Made by a program: the position numbers and the translations under genes
Notes under the pieces: generated by a model
Database searches by the model: none
The model's input: only the letters and a program-made list of their open reading frames with translations
What the model was told of the DNA's origin: nothing
Assembly (NCBI RefSeq): GCF_027887165.1
Contig: NC_077233.1
Span: forward strand, 228,122,872-228,186,871
From: Monodelphis domestica
Taxonomy: Eukaryota; Chordata; Mammalia; Didelphimorphia; Didelphidae
Reading direction: 5' to 3'
Length of the DNA stretch: 64,000 bases
Shown here: in pieces, positions 24,125-34,872 of the stretch
How the letters are laid out: every line of letters begins with the position of its first letter
Numbering within the stretch: position 1 is the stretch's first letter

Positions 24125-24322
24125 CTTTTTTTCTTAAACCCTTACCTTGTCTTAAAATTGATTTTAAGTATTGGTTCCAAGGCAGAAGAGCAATAAGGGT
24201 TAGGCAATGGGGAATAAGTGACTTGCCCAGGGTCACACAGCTAGGAAATATCTGAGGCCAGATTTGAACCCAGATCTTCCCATCACTAGGCCTCTGTCCC
24301 CTGAGCTACCTAGCTGCCCCCT
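24125..24322 (-). repeat. MAR1-type SINE
   Basis: Antisense copy from AAACCCTTACCTTGTCTTAA to the head CTACCTAGCTGCCCC. It abuts the L2 at 24330. Confidence 0.85.
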
Positions 24323-24329
24323 AGTTTAT

Positions 24330-24828
24330 CTGTTTCAGCTGGCTACCCTCCAAGGCTTCTCTAATGATCCTCAATCTCTCAGGGTCTAAAAATGCCCTCG
24401 TCTCCCCATCTTCAAAAACCCCTTATTTGATCCTTCCATCCTCGTGAATTTTTGTCCCATATCTCTTCTGCCTTTTACAATTAAATTTGAGAATGCCATC
24501 TATAATAAGTGCCTCCGCTTTCTCCCCATCTCTACTCTCTGACTCCAATCTCATTATTCAACCAAACATCTCTCTCCAAAAATTACTAATGTTCTTTTGC
24601 CCGCCCAGATACAATTTTCTTCTCATTTTTCTCATCTTTTCTCATTCCTCAACCTTCTTGACCTCTGCCCTCGGCCACCTTCTCTTGGTGTTCTTATCAG
24701 TTCCTATGGAATCAAATATCATCTCTAGGCTGATGATTCTCAAATTCATTTATCCAGTCCAAACCTCACTGCTAACCTCCAAACTTGAATCTCCAATTTC
24801 CTCCTGGACTGTCCCAGAGACACTTTGA
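24330..24828 (+). mobile_element. L2 LINE, left part (host of the betaretrovirus-like ERV)
   Basis: Contains the L2 phrase GGCTGATGATTCTCAAATTC, matching the copy at 15917, and continues to CTGTCCCAGAGACACTTTGA, which matches 16012. The element resumes at 31058 on the far side of the provirus. Confidence 0.75.
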
Positions 24829-24892
24829 TGATGATGGAAGGTGGTTAGGGGGAGGGGATAAGTGCGCGGGGGGGGGGGGGGGGGGGCATTCG

Positions 24893-27466
24893 TGGTTTTG
24901 ATCAATCGAGATGGGACCCAGCGGGCGTTGTTTGCTTTGGCATCAAAGATACAAGCTGAGCCTTTTCCCCAAGTGAGGACAGGATCAGGGCCTTGCCAAA
25001 GGCCTGTAAGTGGGTCTCGTCAAAGGACTTTTGCCAGATCAGATGTGGTATGTGGATGCCAGTGGCGATCAGCAGCAGAGCGCCCCTCCTCGTCCAGAGT
25101 GAGGAAGTTAAGGACAAAAAGTGCATGTGCAAGAAGCAGGGTCTGGTTGCCACATAGTGGGTAAAGGGTTTCCTGGGTCTTAAGTTTGAAAAGGGTGTTC
25201 TTGAGGGTTTGGTGTGCACGTTCAACAATACCTTGTCCTTGTGGGTTGTAGGGGATACCTGTAACATGTTTTATGCCTAACTGGGAACAGAATTGTTTAA
25301 AGGCCTGGCTGGTGTAGCCAGGGCCATTATCTGTTTTGATGGAGAGGGGTTTCCCCATCATGGACATAGCAAGGAACATATGTTTGATAACGTGCTTTGT
25401 GGCTTCGCCGGATTGTGCAGATGCAAAAAGAAAGCCGCTAAACGGATCAATGGAGACATGAACATATTTGAGTCTAGCGAAAGAGGGGACGTGAGTAACG
25501 TCCATTTGCCATAGGTGGCCGGGGAGAAGACCTTGGGGGTTGATCCCCAGATGGGGTTCAGGCAAGAGAGTAACACAATTCTTGCAACCTTTAACAATTG
25601 ACCTGGCCTGTTCCCTGGTGATTTTGTAGGCCAGGCGAAGGGTTTGAGAGTTGAGGTGGTGAAGTCTATGTGCCTCTGTTGCAAGGGAGACAGGATCGGT
25701 TGAGGGATGGGGAGAGGGGGTAGTTGTGGTAACCAAAGCAGCTAAGCGAGTGTGTTGATCCGCAAGATCGTTCCCGAAAGACAAAGGGCCTGGGAGGCCG
25801 GAGTGGGCACGTATGTGACCCGCGAAAAAGGGACAGGACCGCCGTCTAATGACTTGTTGAAGTTGGGAAAAAAGGGAAAAGGTTGTTGGCTGAACAGCGG
25901 GGACAATCTCGAGTCGGAGCAGGGATCGAACAACATATCTGCTATCCGAGTAGAGGTTAAATGGGGTAGCAGGCAGGGAATGGAAGACAGTTAGAGCTGC
26001 ATAAAGCTCTACCAGCTGTGCGGACTCATAAGGGGTTTTGATAGAGTGGGGGCGGTCATTCATGACTATGGCGGCAAGGCCGGTTTTAGAGCCGTCCACG
26101 AAGACCGTGGGTGCCCCCGGGATAGGCGAGGATCGGGTTTGGCGTGTAAGTATGAAGGGGGTAAGGGTGAAAAACTGCAACAATTTATTACTGGGCATGT
26201 GGTTGTCCAAGATGCCCTGGTAGGTAGAGATGAGTATAGCCCAATTATCATTTTGAGATTTGAGCCAGTCAAGCTGCTCCTTGTTATAGGGGGAAACCAC
26301 GTGGTTAGGGGAGTGGCCGAAATGCCGGGTGGAGAGACGGATGCCCATCATTGCTAATCGGGCGATCAGGTCAGGATAAGGGGAAAGAATCTTCCGGTTA
26401 TACATAGGGAGGTGGATCCAGATGAGGGGAGAGGGATCTTGCCATAGAAGTCCTGTGGGAGAGAATTCAGTGGGAAAGATGAGAAGGTAAAGGGGAAGGT
26501 GGGGAGAAAAATACCCAATGTTCTGTGTAGCTATAGCTTGTTCTACTTTCTTAAGGGAAGCTTCGCCTGCTGGGGTTAGGGAACGAGGAGAAGAGGGGTC
26601 AGCATCCCCTCGAAGGATGTCTTCCAGAGGGTGAAGGTCCGCCTTAGCAAGTTGCAAATAAGGGCGGAGCCAATTGATGTCCCCTAGAAGTTTCTGGAAA
26701 TCATTAAGGGTTTTGAGAGTGGAGCGTGTGAGTGAAACCTTATGTGAAAATAAGGAGTCAAGCTCAAGGCGGAATCCCAGGAAGGTGAAGGGATACTGGG
26801 TCTGGACCTTGTCAGGGTCTATTCTGAAGCCGCGGGCCTGAAGTGCGCATACGATGGTCTGAGCTATAGTTTGCGCTAAGGGGGGGGATGGAGCTGCTAT
26901 CAGGAGGTCATCCATATAATGAATGATGTAAGCTGAAGGGTATCGTGTTCTTACAGGGTCAATGGACTGAGCTACAAACTTTTGACATAAGGTCGGGGAG
27001 TTAGCCATTCCTTGTGGAAGGACTCGCCATTCGAACCAAGGGTTGGGCCCAATGTGATTGACTATGGGGATAGAAAATGCGAAGCGGGGACTGTCAGCTG
27101 GGTCAAGGGGAATGGAAAAGAAACAGTCCTTGATATCGATGACTATTTTACTAAAACCTTTTGGGATGGCAGTTGGAGATGGAAGGCCTGGTTGTAAAGC
27201 CCCCATGGGAAGCATAGTTTTATTGACCTCTCTTAGGTCCTGCAAGAGCCTCCATCCCCCAGATTTCTTTTTGATGACGAAAATGGGTGTGTTCCAGGGG
27301 GAGGTAGAAGGTTCGAGGTGACCCAAGGAAAGTTGCTCCTGCACCAGCGTTATGGCAGCCTGAACCTTCTCAGATGTTAAAGGCCACTGATCAATCCAGA
27401 CAGGGGAGTCAGATTTCCATGTAATTTTGTCAGCCTGGAGTGCAGGAGGATCAGTGACCCTTATGA
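24893..27466 (-). pseudogene. pol: ERV pol: reverse transcriptase, RNase H, integrase
   Basis: Pol makes DNA from the viral RNA and integrates it. The frame is entered from pro by a -1 shift at 27467-27473 and is open down to a TGA at 25020-25022. The reverse transcriptase has LPQGMANSP and the YMDD catalytic motif (IIHYMDDLL). RNase H has FVDGSKTG and LYSDSRYV. Integrase has the zinc-binding HH...CC region (from HRLHHLN to GCKNC) and the D,D-35-E residues in MDVTHVP, KTDNGPG and GIVERAH. The same frame reads on past the TGA through the C-terminal DNA-binding domain (WGKGSACIF to VPSRLI), as far as the G-run. One nonsense codon near the integrase end and the lost 3' end are the defects seen. 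Confidence 0.92.
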
Positions 27467-28348
27467 AAAATTTTGCGAAAAACTTTGCAACCCCAGACCT
27501 TCCCTGTCCTTATGAGGTCGAAAGGAAATGGGGTGGGGGAGGCCTTGTTCCCTTTTTCCAAGGCCCTTTCCTGGAAGGTATCCAGATTTTAACATCATGG
27601 TGGTGACAGGGTCACTAGGGCTAACCATGAGAAGTCGCATTTGGGCTAGGATGTCTCTGCCCCAGAGATTGACAGGAAGCCCTGCAACTACATATGGGCG
27701 TGTGGTGCCTCTATTGCCCTCAGTATCTTGCCAATTAAGGATCTTAGAGCTCTGAAGGGTGTCTTGGACTTGGCCTATTCCTGATAGATGGGAAGATGAA
27801 GGTTGAAGGGGCCAGGAGCGGGGCCAGTGAGCCTGAGAGATAACAGTGGAATCCGCTCCTGTATCTAGTAATCCAGTGAAGGTTTTCCCTTCGATTTTCA
27901 ACTGGAGAGTGGGCCGGGACTCAGTAAGTTGCTGCACCCAGTAAATATTGGAGGAGCCTGGGGAGGAAGGGCCCTGTGTGTGGGCTGCCGCAGGAAAATT
28001 ACCAATCATGGGGAGGGGGAGGGCTTGGGCTAAGCGTCTGCCTGCAGGGATGGTAACAGGGCCATGTGGAGATTCTATGATGATTTTTATTTCCCCTGTG
28101 TAATCATTATCGACAAGGGTGGGATGTACTACAACACCTTGCAGGGTGGTGAGTACTCTACCGATGACCAAGAAAAACATACCAGGGGGTGGTGGTCCAA
28201 ATTTGCCAGTAGGGAGGACTATTGGGCCTTCCTCAGGTGTCAATATTCTGGTGGTGGAGGCACAGAGGTCCAGGCCCGCGCTACCTGCTGTGGCTCGAGT
28301 AAGGGAACTGGACAGGGGCTCCCGAAGGAGCCCCGCATCCCATTTCCC
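27461..28348 (-). CDS. pro: ERV pro: dUTPase fused to aspartic protease
   Basis: This frame is reached from gag at the slippery site 28342-28348 and ends with TAA at 27461-27463. The N-terminal part is a dUTPase domain: SAGLDLCAST start, LVDNDYTGEIKI, and the end with IPAGRRLAQALPLP. It hydrolyses dUTP. The retroviral aspartic protease follows, with active site LLDTGADSTVI and the second conserved segment GRDILAQM. A G-patch (GYLPGKGLGKREQG) closes the protein, a betaretrovirus hallmark. No stop or frameshift is seen. It is a -1 product of gag and has no start codon of its own. Confidence 0.9.
   Translation of the reverse strand, partial: GKWDAGLLREPLSSSLTRATAGSAGLDLCASTTRILTPEEGPIVLPTGKFGPPPPGMFFLVIGRVLTTLQGVVVHPTLVDNDYTGEIKIIIESPHGPVTIPAGRRLAQALPLPMIGNFPAAAHTQGPSSPGSSNIYWVQQLTESRPTLQLKIEGKTFTGLLDTGADSTVISQAHWPRSWPLQPSSSHLSGIGQVQDTLQSSKILNWQDTEGNRGTTRPYVVAGLPVNLWGRDILAQMRLLMVSPSDPVTTMMLKSGYLPGKGLGKREQGLPHPISFRPHKDREGLGLQSFSQNFS
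27467..27473 (-). promoter_or_regulatory. pro-pol -1 frameshift heptamer (AAATTTT)
   Basis: In the pro frame the codons read A AAT TTT just before the TAA at 27461. This fits the X XXY YYZ rule, and moving to the -1 frame enters the pol frame. The same heptamer is the known pro-pol site of type D retroviruses. I did not see a strong stem downstream. Confidence 0.75.
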
Positions 28349-30253
28349 TGTACTGGGGGAAATATCTGCCCATTAAAGGTGGTTCTGGATCGGCAGTCTC
28401 GGGCCCAGTGCCGGCCCTTCCTACACTTTGGGCAAATGCTAGGCGGTGGTTTGGGGGGGGGCTATTATTGGTGCGGGGGCCTGCCTAGGATTTTGTCCAG
28501 AAGGGCATTGACGTGCAAAATGGCCAGGTTGTCCGCATTTAAAGCAGTTATGGGGGGTGTTGGGGCGAGAAGCCTGGATGGCTGCCCCGATGGCTAAGGA
28601 GATAGACTTGTTTATTTTGTGATCATAAGCATCAATATCATTGCATAAGCGGATCATTCCATCTAGATCAAGATTTCTTGCTTTTCCTCTTAGGGCGGCC
28701 TTACAGGCAGAATTAGCATTTTCGATTGCCAAATGTCTTACCATCGGGTTATCTGCTCCATCTTGGCCCAAGACCCTTTCAGCGGTTTCTAAAAGTTTTG
28801 CAACAAATTGAGCGTATGGTTCATTGGGTCCCTGGAGAATTTTTGAGAGGGGTGCTGTGACTGACCCAGCGGCAGGAACTGCCCGCCAAGCAGCCATAGC
28901 GGCATGTGCAGTTTGCATGAGCAAGCCAGGGGGTAGTCTCATTTGCTGGTTTTCTGATGCAAAGTGGTCACGGCCGACGATTTTGTCAATCGTCCAAGTG
29001 GCTGTCTGGGCATTTTTCAAGTTAAATTTAGCCTGATTTTCTGCCCTTTCAAGGAATTCTGCCTTCCAAATTAAGAATTGTCCCCTGGAGAGGACGGACT
29101 GCACTACTTTGGACCATTCGGAGGGGAGCATGTGTCCTTCTCCTCCAAGCCCCTCCAGAATGGAGAGTGTGAAAGGAGCGTTAAGGCCATAATTTTTAAC
29201 AGCTGAATGGAGGTCTTTAATGTGTTTGAATTTTAATTTTTTATAGATCGGGTTACGGGATTGTGGTGAGCTTGAAGTAGGGCGTTCACGCCTGGTCTCA
29301 TCTCCCTCTGCTCCTTCAGAGTCAGAGGATTCGGCAGAAGGGGGGAGGGAAATGTCCTCGGGTGGAATCTGAGCAGCTTGTTGTTGCCTAGTAACAACCG
29401 GGAAGGCAAGAGCGGTCTTATCTTTTAATCGAGGTGGCTTGGACTTAGGGATCAGAGGCCGAAAAATATCTATTTGCAGATCATGTAATTGGTTAGTTAA
29501 TGTATGCACCTCCTTTTGAAGTCCTAGGAAAATTTTAAGTTCAGTAACTTGTTGTTTGAGTTGTTTTGTGGCTTCTTTAAGATTCTCGGAGCCAGGGAGT
29601 ATGGAAAAAACAGGAGGAGTGAGGTTGCCACAGAGATTGTGCGGGGGAGACTTGTTTTTATACTGCAGGGGGGGCCTGTTATCCAGGCGATTGCTGTCCT
29701 GATAGCGGGTGGCCTCTTCTTCTAGCTCTGTCTGATAAGTGGGATTAAGTATGTCCTCTGATTCAGGGTTTGTATATAGAACAGGATAAAGGCGGGGTTT
29801 GGATTTGGAAGGGACAAGGGGTTCCCTAAGGGAGGAATTTTCAATTGGTTCATCTAAGAGGGAAGGAGGGCGTTTGTCTTTTTCTGGTGGTATTTCCTCC
29901 TCCTCAATTTTTGTTTTATGGTCTAAGATAGCATCTTCAGCTAAGCTAAGGAGGTGGGAGACCTGTTTATTAGTGTCGGCTTCTTTAAGAATATCACGGA
30001 TTAGTCCGTAGTAAGAAAAATATTCATCGGAGATCTCTTGGCCTGATTTTATTAGGCTATTCAATTCTTTGCCCACTTTGTTCCAAGTAAGGGGGTGAAT
30101 TCCCGGGCCATGTAGAATGAGCCAGGGACAATGTTCCTCTATAAAGCAGAAGAACTTAAATAAATTTTTCTTTTTTACCCTAATACCTCTCTCCCTGAGA
30201 CTATTTTTTAACTCTTTAACAAATAGAGTTTCTTTTGAGAGTGTCTTCCCCAT
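28274..30253 (-). pseudogene. gag: ERV gag polyprotein, one homopolymer frameshift
   Basis: Gag builds the particle. I start it at the ATG at 30253 because MGK follows, giving the N-terminal glycine needed for myristoylation; the frame is open upstream but unlikely to be used. Matrix comes first, then a proline-rich region with an LYPVL late-domain-like motif (about 29770) and a PPSAES segment. Capsid has the major homology region (QGPNEPYAQFVAKLLE). The nucleocapsid has a first CCHC knuckle, CFKCGQPGHFARQC. The frame then ends at a TAG (28439-28441) just after a run of nine C. The second CCHC knuckle (CPKCRKGRHWARDC) lies in the next frame, so one extra C in the run explains the break. Confidence 0.9.
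28315..28348 (-). promoter_or_regulatory. gag-pro -1 frameshift signal: heptamer plus UUCG hairpin
   Basis: The heptamer GGGAAAT (28342-28348) is in phase with the frame of the second zinc knuckle. After a 7-nt spacer comes a perfect 8-bp stem, GGGGCTCC pairing with GGAGCCCC, closed by a TTCG loop (28315-28334). A -1 slip here leads into the dUTPase-protease frame. Type D retroviruses use the related GGGAAAC. Confidence 0.85.
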
Positions 30254-30685
30254 CTCATTCACACAATTATTACATACGCTTCCCCATTTTCTCGCCAATC
30301 CTCTCTCGAGGGTATAGAACCGGATACTAATGGGTCAACACTCGCAAGCGATTTGAGGGCTCAGTCAGAGTCGGTCCGGCCAAGGCCTTTCACTCGCCCC
30401 AGAACGGGATGGACCACGTTGCTTGAGCTTAGGCGGATAGTTTAAGCCCCCATCAGGAGATCGCCCTGTTACTCGTATGCGAATCGTGGACTGAGTTTTC
30501 CTCTCCTCTCTGCAATCATACACACAGTCACACACAGTCACTCTGGGGTAATCACTCTCAATTTTTTATGCCTATGGGGGATGGGATGACTTACCCTTAT
30601 CTCAAGGCTGTCCGTTCAGCCTCTACCATTACTTTGTCCGCGGAATCTGTTTCTCAGTCGTCCGGTAAGCTGTCTTACTCAAACC
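30254..30685 (-). other. ERV 5' leader
   Basis: A 432-nt untranslated leader between primer binding site and gag. It would hold the splice donor and packaging signal, neither of which I could pinpoint. Confidence 0.6.
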
Positions 30686-30703
30686 CCAACACGTTGGGCG
30701 CCA
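30686..30703 (-). other. primer binding site, tRNA-Lys type
   Basis: The minus strand reads TGGCGCCCAACGTGTTGG. The first 14 bases fit the tRNA-Lys1,2 3' end used by type D and mammary tumour type betaretroviruses; the last bases diverge. Confidence 0.85.
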
Positions 30704-30705
30704 TC

Positions 30706-31057
30706 TATCCGTGCCTGCCGGAATGCAACAGTGGGGTCCGGGAAGCAGCCACCTAAAAAGACCATAGGGGGAGAGAGGGGAGACCAAGCACGCAATAGAG
30801 AGACAGAGTCAGTCTGATAGTGTCAAGGCTCCGTTTATTGCAGGTGCAAGGCAAGAATATATATGCTTGAGGTAAAAGGGGGTGGTGGTGATTAAAGACG
30901 GTTTGTACCAGGAGGGAACATGAAGAATGGTTATTGTTATGGTTTGTGGCCGTTGGTCTTAGCGACGCCTGTTTTCAGGAGGTAACTTGTTTGTTCAGTT
31001 TCCCAAAGATCCTTGTCTTGTTTCAGGTCAAGTTGTCCCCAAATATGGTCTCTGACA
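30706..31057 (-). mobile_element. 5' LTR of the betaretrovirus-like provirus
   Basis: About 350 bp, starting TGTCAGAGACCATATTTGGG at 31057. It has a TATATAT promoter-like site at about 30858-30865 and the poly(A) signal AATAAA at about 30833-30838, then an R/U5 region up to near 30706. The exact 3' edge is uncertain by about 10 bases, because a few bases separate the last plausible CA from the primer site. Confidence 0.85.
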
Positions 31058-32050
31058 ATCTAATGTCATCTTCAATTCCTCACTTTCTCTCATTCCTCAT
31101 ATCCAATCTGTTGATTAGATATACTGATTTTACCTTTGTAAAATCTCTTGCATAAACCCTTTCTCTTCTCTGACACAGCTACCCTGGAAAACCATGATAG
31201 CTTGCTGGTCAGTGTCCCTACCATGAACCTCATCTTACTTCACCTCATCCTCTTTTCAGCTGCCGAAGGGATCTTCACAAAGAACAGGTATGGCTATGTC
31301 ACATACTCCCTCTCCACCTCTTACCCATCTATATTCAATAAACTCCAGTGGTTTGCTCTCAATTCTAGGATCAGATATACAATCCATTGACATTCAAAGC
31401 CCTTCATAACCTTCTCCCCCTTCCTTTCCATTCTCTCTTTTTTTTAACCTTTGCCTTCTGTCTTTGAACAAGTATCAGTTCTAAGACAGAAGAGTGGTAA
31501 GAGTGAGGCAATTTGGGTTAAGTGACTTGCCCACAGTCACACAGGCAGGAAGTGTCTGAAGCCATATTTGGATCCGGGACCTCCCATTTCCAGTCCTATG
31601 TCTCTAGCCACTGAGCCACCTAACTACCTCCTTTTCTATTCTTCTTACACCTCACACTTCCTCTACTTCCTCTGCAATCTGGTGACACCTGTTTTTGTTG
31701 TTCCTCAAATAAGAACCTGCATCCCCAGGCTCCAGGCATTTTCTCTGATTCCCTCCTATGACTTGAATTCTCTTTACTTGTCTCTGCCTCCTGACTTCCT
31801 TCAAGTCAGCTAAAGTCTAACCTTCTACAGGAAGTCTTTTTTCAGGTCTCCTTAATTCTAGTGCTTTTCCTCTGTTGACTATCTCCAATTTATCCTGTAT
31901 ATAGTTGGTACTAAGTTGTTTGTATGCCATCTCTCCATTAGATTGTGAGGTCCTTAAGAGTAAAGGACTGCCTTTTGCCTTCCCTTGGATCCACTGTGCA
32001 CAGTGTCTGGCACAAAGTCAGTGTTTAATAAATGTTTATTGACCTATTGT
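31058..32050 (+). mobile_element. L2 LINE, right part, with a MAR1-type SINE inside
   Basis: Resumes with CATATCCAATCTGTTGATTA and ends AGTGTTTAATAAATGTTTAT, the L2 3' end. A minus-strand MAR1-type SINE sits at 31438-31632 (GACTTGCCCACAGTCACACA). Compared with the copy at 15820-16975, about 120-135 bp of L2 between 24828 and 31058 are missing. Confidence 0.8.
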
Positions 32051-32294
32051 CTGATATGTGACCTTGGTGACTGCCCTCCTGGGGTGACTGATACAGGAAG
32101 AATGTCTGGGAAATAAAATAGGTGAGAACTTGAAGTATTTATGTAAATCTATACCACTGAAAACAAATGGGAAAATTGGTCAAAAGAACCCCTCATACTT
32201 TAAGATCAAGGTTTTATGTCAGTAAAAAGGAGCTCCTAGGATCTCTCACATTCTTCCTTCTTACAGTTTGGGTGCTGGGAAATGGAACAGCTTA

Positions 32295-32460
32295 TGATCA
32301 GATATTCAGAGCTAGAAGGGGCTTTAGAAGTCTTCCTTATTTTACAGATGAAGGATCTGAAACCAAGAGATATTAAGAGACTTACTATGTAGGTGACAGA
32401 GATGGGATTCAAACTCAAGTCCTCTGACTCTAAACCCAGCTCTTTCCAGGGCACCAAACT
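32295..32460 (-). repeat. MIR-like SINE fragment
   Basis: TTTTACAGATGAAGGATCTG and the GATTCAAACTCAAGTCCTC segment are antisense MIR phrases. Confidence 0.5.
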
Positions 32461-32469
32461 GTCTAGTCA

Positions 32470-32765
32470 AATGCTCTCTAAACTGGCCCAAAGATTTGTT
32501 CAATTATATGGCAATAAATATGACAGTCTGGGTGATATGGATGAATATTTACAAAAATATAAATTGCCTAGATTAACAGAAGAGGAAATAGAATACTTAA
32601 ATAATCCCATATCAGAAAAAGATATTGAACTCGCTAAGAAAAAATCCCCAGGGCCTGATGGATTCACAAGTGAGTTCTATCAAACATTCAAAGAATCCCA
32701 ATATTATACAAACTATTTGACAAAAATAAACTGGCTGGAAGAGAAAATAAGGAAGAGAAGGAGAA
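32470..32765 (+). pseudogene. L1 ORF2 fragment
   Basis: A translated stretch with [20 protein letters not shown] and the following [12 protein letters not shown]. This is the start of the L1 reverse transcriptase domain, just before its first conserved block. Upstream linker sequence is kept from about 32470, and the frame ends at 32770. Only about 100 codons survive. Confidence 0.8.
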
Positions 32766-33254
32766 TCTAAGAGCTGTTTCCTCTTTTTATTTTCATCTCT
32801 GTTCATTTCCCCCAAGTAAATTATGAGTCAAACACTGCAGCATGAGATTCTTCCCTGCCTTTTTTTTTTTTAATATAGCCAGGGATTAAGTCTGTCCGCT
32901 CTCTACTTAGGGTAATAACAAGTTATCACTCTAAAGAATTTCTCAAGTCTCTCTCATTGCAAGACTAGTTTGGTTCAGTCGACTCTCTAGTCTTTGGGTC
33001 CAGCCCAGCAGACTTGTCTTTCTTCTTGGCCCTGAGCCTATGGAGAAGTCAAAACTTTCTGCTTAAATCAGAAGAAATTCAATCTGGTGAAACCCTTTTC
33101 ATAGTTGTAGCTACTCATCTTGTTTCATTTGCAAATATCATATGTATTCTCTTGAGATAAAAATAGTGCAAGATGATTAGTTAGGCAAGTTCATCTGATA
33201 CCGGCAGACTCCATCCCTGATACCTAGACCTAAAATCTGTATATGGTCTACAAC

Positions 33255-33292
33255 TTAATGTGTATATAAGCAGGGATTGGGCTCGAGGAGCT
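33255..33292 (+). promoter_or_regulatory. TATA promoter of the parvalbumin gene
   Basis: TATATAA at 33263-33269 lies about 25-30 nt before the likely transcription start near 33293. It precedes a short exon with a perfect donor (AAG/GTAAGT). Assignment to the gene is by position and splice logic. Confidence 0.65.
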
Positions 33293-33352
33293 GCACGGAA
33301 AGTTCCCTGCTCCCCACTAACACCTCCTTAGAGAGTCCAGAACATCTGAAAG
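33293..33352 (+). other. parvalbumin exon 1, non-coding
   Basis: About 60 nt of 5' UTR ending at the donor GTAAGT (33353). The start is inferred from the TATA box. Parvalbumin genes commonly have a short untranslated first exon. Confidence 0.6.
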
Positions 33353-34804
33353 GTAAGTAGAACAAAATCTTCTTCAGGTTTGGAAAAAGGAACCTAGAGC
33401 CAAACAAGCTTGCATAAACCCCAAACATTGAAGAAAAGTAATCTCTTGGGTTTTAGTGCAGCACAAAGAAGCAGAGGATTAAAATCATCGGTTGCTGGGT
33501 GACCTCTCTAAGGCATCAGGTACTAGGAAAACCAAGTGGTTGGGTTGCAGCTTAACTCCCACCTAGCTCACTAAGGGTTTGGGTGGCAAGGTGTCAGGAC
33601 CACCCAAGGGAACTCCTCCCCAATGGGTGCGTTTCCTCAGGACAGCTCTCTTCCCTGGACTCCCTAGCCCACGAGAGGGCAAAAGAAAGGGGTGGGAGGA
33701 ACTCCCACTGGAGAAGGCAAAGAAGGCAATGTGTTTGTGCTTTGGGAAGTTTTCTGAGGCTGTGGGAGATTAAGACTGTAGCAGTTTCCAAGTGAATGGC
33801 TTTTGGATCAGGTTCTTGTTCGTGGGTCGGGATGCCTGAGCTTGTTAACCCAGGGAAGGCAAAAGAAATTTCTCTTTGCCACCTAAACGTGGAGTACTTT
33901 GAAAGTCCTTGAAACTTTCCATTGGGCACGTTTGTTCTGGGTTCTCGGGAAGCCCAGATTGGCTTTGAGATCTGGCAGCTTTCTCAACCAAGGACCGGAT
34001 CTGGCTTGTTCCTCCCTTGGGAAGTGAGGAAAGGGACAAGGGGTTCCCTTGAATACTTCCCCCCATTCCCAGGCAAAGCTTCCTCGTCAGGGGGCGGAGT
34101 GTGTTCGCATCCATTTAAAAGGATAGCCCAGGAAAGTAAGTATGGCAAGCCGTGGATGATTTGTCTTTTAATACTGGGGGCTTTTTCCATTGCCAAAGAA
34201 TGCTGTAGGCCAGGGCTCCTTAACCTGGGTCCCAGGGACCCCTTATTTCAGGGGCTTGGGAACTGGGATGGGAAAAACTATGCTTGATTTTCCCCGAACT
34301 CCTCACTGAAACTGAGCATCTGCTTCAATTACTTCTTTGGAGATGGGGCCCACAGGGGTCTGGGAAACAAAAAGGGTTAAGAACACCGGCTGTAAACCAT
34401 CATTCGCCCATTGTCAAGACAACCAGCAGTGTGGTAGGTAAAGCCTGTTTGCTTTAGTTCAAAAGAGTCCATTTTCTCCATTAAATGCCATTCCTGGTTG
34501 GTCACTGGAAGAGACTGTTAAAATAGACTTTTCAGTGGTGTGGCAACAAGACTTATCTGCATCTGCCCGACAGGATTGTCGCCCAGAAATCTATTACGTA
34601 GACTCTGAGGGCATCATTCTTCACTCTCCTTAGCCATAGATGGGAGAAATGAAAGGGAATCCTCATTTCCTGCCCAGGCAGATCCCAGGCAGCTAATGTC
34701 TCCATTTGCCCCCTCGGGGCAAAGTTCCCAGCCAAGGAATTTCTCCTAGAGCCAGAATTCAATTTCAAGGGCAAAGGGACTCACTCTCCATTGTTACTTT
34801 ACAG

Positions 34805-34872
34805 CACCAAGATGAGTGTGACAGATATCCTCTCCCCTAAGGACATCGAAGCAGCTCTGTCCAGCTGCAAAG
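34805..34872 (+). CDS. parvalbumin exon 2 (first coding exon)
   Basis: Acceptor TTGTTACTTTACAG ends at 34804. The 5' UTR bases CACCAAG precede ATG at 34812 in a good initiation context. It encodes residues 1-20 and one base of codon 21; donor GTGAGG. Confidence 0.92.

Larger units (their letters stand above)
24870..31057 (-). mobile_element. betaretrovirus-like provirus lacking env and the 3' LTR
   Basis: Minus-strand order: 5' LTR (about 30706-31057), primer binding site (30686-30703), leader, gag (to about 28270), dUTPase-protease (to 27461), pol (to about 24893). The dUTPase in the pro frame, the G-patch after protease, the Lys-type primer site and two -1 frameshifts define the type D/betaretrovirus group (class II, ERVK-like). 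There is no env and no 3' LTR. The element ends at a long G-run at 24870-24888. It is nearly intact otherwise: one homopolymer frameshift in gag and one stop in pol. Confidence 0.93.

Noticed and set aside
24862-25164. A plus-strand frame over the G-run
   Set aside because: It is antisense to integrase and begins in a homopolymer.
30480-30560. A short CRISPR-like or direct repeat (CACACAGTCA units)
   Set aside because: Only two adjacent copies inside the ERV leader, with no spacers. No CRISPR array exists in this window.
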